DNA of 64,000 bases from Otatea glauca (lineage: Eukaryota; Streptophyta; Magnoliopsida; Poales; Poaceae). The stretch spans positions 46,377,435 to 46,441,434 of the forward strand of contig CM070711.1 of NCBI GenBank assembly GCA_036346275.1, given 5' to 3'. Both the position numbers and the translations under genes were made by a program. The notes beneath the pieces were generated by a model that was not told where the DNA came from, made no database searches, and saw only the letters and a list, made by a program, of their open reading frames with translations. Below are positions 56,913 to 64,000 of the stretch, piece by piece (positions within the stretch are counted from its first letter, which is position 1; every line of letters starts with the position of its first letter).

Positions 56913-59812
56913 TGTAACATCCCAAAAATTGAGTTTTGGAATGTTTGAATTCAAAAATAAACCATTTGCATTTTCTTGAATTAGGCCCAACTTAAATTGA
57001 TTTTTCTATTAATGAAAGGATTTCATTTGACTAAACTATTCATCAAACTCAAGATTTTCAGTTTTAGTTGGGTCCATTGTGCTCCAAGGAATTTTTCTGT
57101 ATTTTTGGGGATTTTTCTGAATTTATTTGATATTTATTTGAATTTATTTGCTTTTATCTGAATTTCTGGATTTTCTTAATTCGGAAAATGATTTTATTTC
57201 TCAAAAACCCTCTCGGGCCGATTTCTCGCGCGGCCCATCTCCTTCCGGCTCGCCTCAGCCCAGCCGCTCTGCTCTGCTCGGCCCATCTCGCGCTGTGCTT
57301 GACCGCCACCATGCGCGCGTCGGTGTCCGTCCGATCGCGACAGCGTGCGGCCGAGATTGCGCCACGTCGCCGTGCCGCCGCGAATACCCTAACCCTAACC
57401 GCCGCTCGGAGTCCTCGCGCTGCACGTCGTCGTCCTCGGACTCCGGGTATGGCCCGCCTCCCAAGGCTATTTAAGCGCCGCCAACCCGCCTCCCGAGGAT
57501 CCCCTCGTGCCGCAGCTCCTTTTGCCCTGCCTCTCGCTGCCTGAGCCGCCGTCATCGTCGAGTTCTCGCTCGTCGTAGCTCCGCCGCCGCAGCCGAAGTT
57601 TTTGTCCCCGTCGTCTCGCTGCTCCGGTGCCTCTCTGCCACACCCGCGCGTCTCGTTGAGTTCGCCGCGTCGTGCTCTTCCCGATCCGCACCAAGCCGTG
57701 ACCGATCCGTCGTCGTGCGCCGTTCGCCGCATCTTCTTCCTCACCTCCGGTAAGCCCGCGTCGCCGCTCGCCGTCGTCCTCCTTGGCCGAATCGTGACCG
57801 CCCGATCTGCCGCGGACGTCTCGGATCCGGCCACGTCCTTCGCCGCCCGCGCTCTGTTTCTAGCCGCCCGATATGGCCGTGCCACTGATGAGCGACGCGT
57901 GCCTTGTCCACGTCACCCGCCTGCGTCAGCGCCCAGTCAGCGTCGCGTCAGCCGCCCGCGTCAGCGCTTGTGTCAGCCGTGCGCCGAGCGCACGGTGAAC
58001 CGGCGTAGTGCCGTGGACCGAGTCCACCAAGAGCCGGCTGACGTCAGCGTTGCGCAATAAACCGCTTTTCCCGTATAAAAATAAATCCAGAAATCCTGAT
58101 TTTCTGTATTTTGTCTGAATTTAATTTTCCAGAAGCTCGTTCTCCCTCATACAAACTCCGATTGAGGCGATTCAAGTTTCTAAATTTTTCTAAAATCAAG
58201 ATCTATCTTCCATAGCCATTTATTTTCAGTTTTGAGCTTGTTTGAGTCTCTTTTTTGTATTTATTTGGTTTCGTTGCTTCTTTTCCGGTAGACGCTAATT
58301 CCAAGGGAGCGAACGAAGACTTCGAAGACCCAGACTCAGCACTAGATCAGCAAGGCAAGTCGTAATCCTTTGATCATGTTAATCCTATGTTTGCAAAAGT
58401 AATTTACTTTTATACAATTGCATGCTATTTTGTGTATCAATTCTTATTTAATGGGAGTAGATGTATACCTAATTGACATTATGCCACCTTGATTAATTGT
58501 ATGCCATGTATCAATTGCTAAACCTAGGTTGGGACATTACTAGTTGGACATAATCGTTATACCAACATTGGGTTATCGTAGCAATGCTTAGACACGCATA
58601 GATATACGTTGGGATTCATGTCATACATTGAATAATGTTAATCTTGACTTAATGAGATATTGAATCGTGGCCGTTAGCCACTGTTGTAAAATTTGTTGTA
58701 CCATGGCGGGGTTTGCAACTGGTCTTTGTTGAACGAATTGTTTTCCCTCGGGCAAGTGATCGTGCAGTAAAGGGGGTGCTTTCTAGCACATTGGGATGTG
58801 GATGTCTTGCCTGAGACAATTAAGGACTTAATCTTGTGCGCCATTGAACTGGGCCTAACCGTACTACCACGAGTCTGGTATGGGACAGACTTAGCTGATT
58901 AATTTGCAGTGTCTAGCCTTGAGTACTGCAAATTGGTGGTGTGGGTTCCGGGATGGACGGGTAGATTCGCAAGGCGCAAGAGGGGGCCCTAAGGGGCGAA
59001 ACTTTAGCGGGCAGTATCGAGTTTATTCAATGCATTGTAAAGGCTTTGTCATGACATCTCTGCGACACACCAAAGGAAGTGTGTTAAGATCGATTGCACA
59101 AAGAGGTGGTCATGTCTTGTGGCTAAAGTTGTACAACCTCTCCAGAGTGTAAAATTCGAATAGCTGCGTCGCGGTCATGGACAAGCCCGGGAATTTCACA
59201 CGGGGTATAGAGTGTTTCATAAATTGTGGAATGTGGAATTGTTGGGATGTGAACGGGGAGTTCACTGTTGTTTTGTTGTCTATCATTGATCTATCAGTTA
59301 TTTATTTCTCTTTTCATAAATATGCTTTCAATCTATTTATTGTATTTCAATTCAAGTTACTGCTTTCTGCAAATGAAACATATAGCCATCCTTGTCAAGC
59401 CGTGCATGAATATATTGCATCAATTCCCTATGGCTTGCTGAGTACCTTTGTACTCACGGCTTTATGCCCTTGTTGATCAGTTGCTGAAGGAGATAATGAA
59501 TATCATGAGGAGGAATTCTATGAAGACTACGTGGATTAGGAAGGCGTTCCCGCACGATTGCTCGTGGCATGTCGAATGGCTCAAGTTATCTTTTCCGCTG
59601 CAATAGTATTTGTTTCTTAAGCCCTTAAGGCGTAATGGTGTAAACATTAACCATAAGGTCGTTTGCTTTATTTAATAATAATTTGCTTCTTCTTAGTTAA
59701 TTCGTTGTGTGGAATGGTATTTCATCTATGTTTCCACTGTGTGCACTAGCGTGATCCTGGACTAGTGCAGTATACAAAGAGGGTTTCGGATTTGCAAATC
59801 CGGGTCCCGACA
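56913..59812 (+). repeat. 5' LTR of A3
   Basis: 2900 bp, tgtaacatccc to gggtcccgaca. GC-rich core 57200-58040, TATA-like ctatttaag at 57468, a perfect palindromic gtggaccgagtccac at 58013-58027 and AATAAA at 58056. Frames of over 100 codons at 57148-58060 occur on both strands and are compositional artefacts. Confidence 0.9.
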
Positions 59813-59816
59813 GAGA

Positions 59817-59830
59817 TGGTATCAGAGCCA
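59817..59830 (+). other. Primer binding site of A3
   Basis: tggtatcagagcca, five bases after the LTR: intact complement of the initiator tRNA-Met 3' end. The following leader to 60385 is noncoding and contains no other recognisable feature. Confidence 0.9.
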
Positions 59831-60385
59831 TATCGACTGTTGGTCGCATCCTAGTTAGCATGGTCTTCAAATCTATTTTCTGAATCAAACCAACAAATTG
59901 GTACTTAATAGTTTTCGTCTCCTCTCGGCTTATTCTTAGGTTCTTATTCCTCTCCTTTGCTAAAACATTGATTCGAAATTTAAATTGATCTTATCTCATG
60001 AAACTTCTCAAAGCCTCGAGTCTTCTGCAAGGATTCAACCAAAGAAGGTGAGGATCAAGCTGTCAAGATTATGCCAAGAAGACTACCATATAAGATAGGT
60101 TCCTAGTGCTCAACGGTGCTTGAGCATGTTTTTCCTTTCAGTTTAGTTACGTTTAGTCTGCGTATACTAAGATTTTCTTTGCTTGTGTGCCTGGTATGTT
60201 GTACACTTGCCCCAAGCACGGTGTTGCAACCATGCCTTTAATTGAAAAAGCTTTATTTGCCTCTTTATTTTGTAGCCTTTCGACTGTGTTCTTTTGTCCC
60301 TGGGTATTACCTTCTCCCCTAGACGATCTTACCACTCGTCTACTGCTTTTCCCTCTTACCTATCAAACCTTGTGCTGCATCTCAG

Positions 60386-61600
60386 ATGGTTGACAATCAT
60401 TCTGGAGCCGGTCGCAGTTCACTCGTGGATGCCAGTGCCAGTGCCAACACCAACTCCAACCCCAATGCACCTCCGCCACCACCAGCAGTGACAGATCAGA
60501 ACATGGGACATTTTCTGGCAGCTCAGACTCAGCTAATGAACACCATGATGCAGAACATGAACAATATGATGAATCAGCAGAACCATACTGCCGTTGCCCT
60601 AGTAAATCTGTTGAACCAACAGAACCAAGCTGCTGCTGCACCTCCTCAAGCTCGTCTCCAGTCCAAGCTAGCAGAATTTATGAGGACTCGTCCGCCAACT
60701 TTCTCCAACTCTTCAGAACCATTGGACACCGATGATTGGATTCGCTCCATTGAGAAGAAGCTCGCAATTGCCCAGTGCACCGATCGTGAGAAGGTTCTCT
60801 ATGCCGCTCATCAGCTGGAGGGCACCGCCGCTGAATGGTGGGAGAACTACAGTGCTGCCCATGATGACCCTTAGACTATCACTTGGGCAGAATTTTCCAC
60901 TTCTTTTCGCCACTCCCATATCCCAGATGGAAAAGTGGAGATGAAGAAAAATGAGTTCCGAGAGCTCAAGCAAGAAGGGATGTCAGTGAGTGAATACCTC
61001 AATAAGTTCACTCAACTCGCTCGCTACGCTCCAGAGGATGTAGCCACAGATGATGCTCGCTAGAAGAAATTCAAGCGTGGACTCAATCCAAGACTAAAGG
61101 TGTAAGTCATTGACAATGACTATGCAGATTTTCAGCACCTGGTAGATAAAGCTATGCTCATTGAAGAATCTCGCCGTGAATTGGAAGAATCTCGTAAGAG
61201 AAACATGATGCAGCAAGGAGCCCATCAGAGTCATCAGCAGAGAGTCAGAACCAATGCTCAACAGCCTGCTCGTTTCACTTCTCCGAATACATTCAGGACC
61301 CCTACACCAGCACCTCGCCCAGCTCCTTCAGGCAATCGCAACCTCAGCACCAACAGCAATCCACCTCAGAGGACCAGTAATCCAGCTGCAGGAGTCACAT
61401 GTTTCAACTGTCATGAACTCAGACATTATGCCAATAATTGCCCAAGGAAGCAAGCGTGTGGCCAAGATGCGTTTCAACTTGGGATCTACGCCACCAAGAC
61501 CCTGCACCAGATCGGGCGTGGAGTGCCCGGACTCCCAACCAAGCCACGAGGACTCCGCCGCTTTGGAAGAGGCCGTGTGAATCATGTCACCACCGAGGAC
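60386..61600 (+). pseudogene. gag: A3 gag, three nonsense codons
   Basis: Starts at ATG 60386 (MVDNHSGAGRSSLVDASASA). An N/P-rich start is followed by an M/Q/N-rich stretch (LMNTMMQNMNNMMNQQN), FMRTRPPTFSNSSEP, DTDDWIRSIEKKLAIAQ, HQLEGTAAEWWENYSA, SVSEYLNKFTQLARYAPEDV, and a zinc knuckle CFNCHELRHYANNC (CX2CX4HX4C) at about 61399-61440. The whole length stays in one frame. Internal stops are TAG at 60872, TAG at 61063 and TAA at 61103, each where Gln is expected. About 400 residues in total, a usual length for this lineage. Confidence 0.85.
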
Positions 61601-62024
61601 TTGACCGCACTGCACGTCATACTAGGTAAGCTTCTAGTCAACTCGGCATACGCCATGGTTTTGTTTGATTCGGAGCTACGATTCGCTTGTTTCTCGGAGT
61701 TTTCTTGCAAATCATCAATTAAAGACAATGCCTCTTAAGACTATTTTATTAGTGCAATCTCACAGTTACGATTTGAGTTCGAACCAAGGCTGCCCCGGTT
61801 AAGATATTAATTGGAGGGGTAGAATTTCTAGCCAACCTGATTGTCCTAGACACCAAGTCCCTAGATGTGATCCTAGGAATGGATTGGCTTCCCAAGAACC
61901 AAGCAGTTTTGGATTATGGGAATAGAGAGATCACCCTAACCAGTCCAGATGGAGCCAAGTTAAGAGTTCAAGCCGTTTCAGATCCTTTGAAGGGATTAAA
62001 GTTTGTAGGTCCAAAGGAATAAGT
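61601..62024 (+). pseudogene. pol: A3 protease
   Basis: Retropepsin. The active site at 61663-61690 reads VLFDSELRFACF with a missing base after gattc, shifting the DSGATHSF-type signature, and ends at a stop at 61738. The second half resumes in another frame: ILIGGVEFLANLIVLDTKSL, VILGMDWLPKNQAVLDYGNR (about 61806-61925). Confidence 0.75.
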
Positions 62025-62996
62025 TTGGAAGATGTGCCAGTCGCCAGCGAATTTCCTGATGTGTTTCCAGATGAGTTGCCTGGAATGCCGCCGGACCGAG
62101 ATATAGAGTTCTTGATAGAACTAGTTCCTGGAACCCCACCCATTTCCAAGAGACCTTATAGGATGCCCGCTAATGAGTTAGTTGAAGTAAAAAGACAGAT
62201 TAAAGAGCTGCAAGATCAAGGTTTTGTTCGACCAAGTTCTTCGCCATAGGGAGCGCCAGTTCTTTTAGTTGAAAAGAAAGATGGAACTCAGAGAATGTGT
62301 GTAGATTATCGCTCACTCAATGAGGTCACCATCAAGAATAAGTACCCTCTGCCAAGAATCGATGATTTGTTTGACCAACTTCAAGGAGCCGGAGTGTTCT
62401 CGAAGATTGACTTAAGATCAGGTTACCACCAGTTGAAGATTCGTCAAGAGGATATACCCAAAACAACTTTTGTTACTCGGTATGCACAGTATGAGTATAC
62501 TGTGATGTCTTTTGGATTGACCAATGCCCCTGCCTACTTCATGACCTTGATGAATAAGGTATTTATGGAATATCTGGATAAGTTTGTTGTTGTTTTCATT
62601 GATGACATTCTGATCTACTCCAAAAGTGAGGAAGAACATGAGGATCACTTGTGCCAAATTTTAGCGAAGCAAAGAGAGAATCAGCTTTATGCAAAGTTCA
62701 GTAAATGTGAGTTCTGGATGAAAGAAGTTGCTTTCCTAGGACATGTCATATCGACAGAAGGAGTCACTGTTGACCCTGGTAAGGTACGAGATGTGCTAAG
62801 TTGGGAGTCACCCAAGACGGTACCCCAAATCCGAAGTTTTCTTGGAATGGCGGGATATTATCGCCGTTTTATAGAAGGATTTTCTAGAAAGGCTAGACCG
62901 CTCACTCAACTCTTAAAGAAGGAGAAGAAATTTGTTTGGACACCAGAGTGTGAGCAAAGTTTTCAAGAATTAAAGAAGTGTTTGACAAGCGCTTGA
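62025..62996 (+). pseudogene. pol: A3 reverse transcriptase
   Basis: Nearly intact. FPDELPGMPPDRDIEFL, KRPYRMPANELVEVKRQIKE, a TAG at 62247 in place of the Trp of the SSPWGAP motif, then open from 62250 to 62996: RMCVDYRSLNEVTIKNKYPL, GAGVFSKIDLRSGYHQLKI (first catalytic Asp), VMSFGLTNAPAYFMTLMNKV, FIDDILIYS at 62595 on (catalytic Asp pair), GHVISTEGVTVDPGKVR and SFLGMAGYYRRFIEGFSRKA. The final bases shift just before RNaseH (TSA stop at 62994). Confidence 0.9.
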
Positions 62997-63380
62997 TGCT
63001 TATCCCGCCGGATAATAGGAAGGATTTTGAGATATTCTGTGATGCATCCCGACAAGGACTCGGTTGTGTGCTAATGCAAGATAAGAAGGTTGTAGCGTAT
63101 GCTTCGCGACAACTAAGGCCACATGAAGTTAATTACCCTACCCATGATTTGGAATTGGCAGCCGTAGTGCATGCTTTAAAGATTTGGCGCCACTATCTCA
63201 TTGGTAATCGTTGTGAGGTTTACACTGATCACAAGAGTCTGAAGTATATCTTTACCCAAGCTGACCTCAATATGAGACAAAGAAGATGGTTGGAATTGAT
63301 CAAGGACTATGACATTGGGATTCATTATCATCCAGGTAAAGCCAATGTCGTAGCCGATGCTTTGAGTAGAAAGAGCTACT
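62978..63380 (+). CDS. pol: A3 RNaseH
   Basis: Open frame after the shift at about 62985. FEIFCDASRQGLGCVLMQD (catalytic Asp near 63041), THDLELAAVVHALKIWRHYL (Glu), VYTDHKSLKYIFTQADLNMR (Asp), HYHPGKANVVADALSRKS (last Asp near 63355). All four acidic residues of the RNaseH active site are present. It runs on in frame into integrase. Confidence 0.9.
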
Positions 63381-64000
63381 GCCATACTCTGATGATTAAG
63401 GAAAGTCAGCCAGCCCTTTATAAGGAATTTCAGAAGCTTAGTTTGGAACTGGTTCAGGAAGGGTATTTAGCCACTTTGGAAGTACGTCCTACGTTGGAAG
63501 ATCAGATTCGAGAAGCACAGGTAGGTGATGCTGATATCAAGGAGATCAAGAGCAATATGAAGAAAGGAAAAGCCCCAGGGTTCACCGAAGATGAACAAGG
63601 TACTATTTGGTATGAGAAGCGTATTCGCGTACCAGATCAGAAAGAGCTTAAGGAGTTGATACTCAAAGAAGCGCATGAGACTTTATACTCCATTCATCCT
63701 GGAAGTACCAAGATGTATCAAGACCTCAAGGAAAGGTATTGGTGGCCTAGTATGAAGCGTGAGATTGCAGAGTATGTTGCGTTGCACTTTGTGATGTCTG
63801 CCAGAAGGTCAAGGCAGAGCATCAGAGGCCAGCAGGATTACTCCACCATTGAAGATTCCGAGTGGAAGTGGGAAGAAATTGGTATGGATTTCATCACGGA
63901 TTTCCTAAGACCCAAGCGTGTTACGACTCGATCCGGGTAATAGTGGATCGATTGACTAAGGTAGCTCACTTCATTCGATTAAGACTACCTATGCGGGAGA
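63381..64000 (+). pseudogene. pol: A3 integrase, N-terminal part (window edge)
   Basis: A connecting region, then the zinc domain EAHETLYSIHPGSTKMYQDL (two His, 63668-63728) and RYWWPSMKREIAEYVAL. The Cys pair (CDVC) is out of frame at about 63786-63800 through a single-base change. The core begins WKWEEIGMDFIT (first Asp near 63886), then shifts around 63900; VDRLTKVAHF follows in another frame at about 63943-63975. Cut by the window end. Confidence 0.85.

Larger units (their letters stand above)
14056..64000 (-). mobile_element. Tat-lineage gypsy retrotransposon, interrupted host element
   Basis: Reading on the minus strand: pol (56912 to 53991), an oppositely oriented gene, an 80 bp tandem array, a small opposite-strand ORF, a PPT and a 495 bp 3' LTR (14056-14550). 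The 5' half is beyond the window. It is interrupted by Sirevirus B (15915-50692) and Tekay A3 (from 56913), so its own visible sequence is only about 8.1 kb. Tat assignment rests on the RT sequence type, a second RNaseH-like domain after the first, and the long region between pol and 3' LTR with reverse-oriented coding, a layout known in Tat elements such as Grande and RIRE2. The left flank acttt (14051-14055) should recur as the right target duplication outside the window. Confidence 0.75.
56913..64000 (+). mobile_element. Tekay-type chromovirus (element A3), 3' part outside window
   Basis: Inserted in the Tat pol at the codons for the LANPVLV-type motif. 5' LTR 56913-59812, intact initiator-Met PBS, gag and pol to the window end. 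The expected target duplication is ccaac (56908-56912), whose partner should follow the 3' LTR outside the window. Subfamily distinct from A1/A2; the LTR remnant at 5716-7715 belongs to it. Lesions are mostly C-to-T type stops plus a few indels. Confidence 0.85.

Noticed and set aside
57148..58060. Frames of 108-243 codons, some with plausible starts
   Set aside because: Located in the A3 LTR promoter region. They contain the TATA-like and palindrome elements, and the translation lacks any family signature.

Overview
The window is nuclear DNA from a plant, most likely a grass. Essentially all of it is LTR retrotransposon sequence stacked by nested insertion. I see no host single-copy gene, rRNA, tRNA or CRISPR array. 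Evidence for a grass is the combination of GC-rich 3 kb Tekay-type LTRs, a Sirevirus copia element, an Angela/BARE-like LTR, and a Tat-type gypsy element carrying an antisense gene of the 'putative gypsy type transposon' family (PF04195). I cannot name the species.

Left flank (1-14055): a mosaic of remnants. It holds the 3' end of a Tekay-type LTR (1-351), unclassified AT-rich DNA, an Angela-like LTR on the minus strand (1463-2915), three more Tekay-type LTR pieces in mixed orientation (3088-11281), a broken gypsy gag (11560-12424), and the 3' end of a minus-strand Sirevirus (12425-14055).

Main stack (14056-64000): the host layer is a Tat-lineage gypsy element on the minus strand. Its 495 bp 3' LTR is at 14056-14550 and its pol at 53991-56912; its 5' half lies beyond the window. 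Between pol and LTR it carries cargo on the opposite (+) strand: a six-exon gene (51062-53738), an 80 bp tandem array (15240-15890) and a 68-codon ORF with its own TATA box and poly(A) signal (14856-15205). Into this element a plus-strand Sirevirus inserted (element B, 15915-50692, TSD atatc). Into the Sirevirus gag-pol a Tekay chromovirus inserted (A1, 19838-43474, TSD cacat). Into the A1 gag a second Tekay element inserted on the minus strand (A2, 24505-36109, TSD cattc). A third Tekay element (A3, from 56913, presumed TSD ccaac) interrupts the Tat pol and runs off the right end. Relative ages follow from nesting: Tat older than B, B older than A1, A1 older than A2.

Domain orders are as expected: gag-PR-RT-RNaseH-IN-chromodomain for the Tekay elements, gag-PR-IN-RT-RNaseH for the Sirevirus, and RT with two RNaseH-like domains then IN for Tat. 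Nearly all coding regions are broken. In A3 the stops look like cytosine-deamination products. In much of 23-45 kb the breaks are small indels clustered at CAG/CTG-like contexts, including in primer binding sites, which suggests a consensus-sequence artefact as well as real decay.

Most interesting points: the intron-containing antisense gene inside the Tat element, the small antisense transcription unit next to its LTR, an array of about six zinc knuckles in the A2 gag, and the age paradox between LTR pairs.
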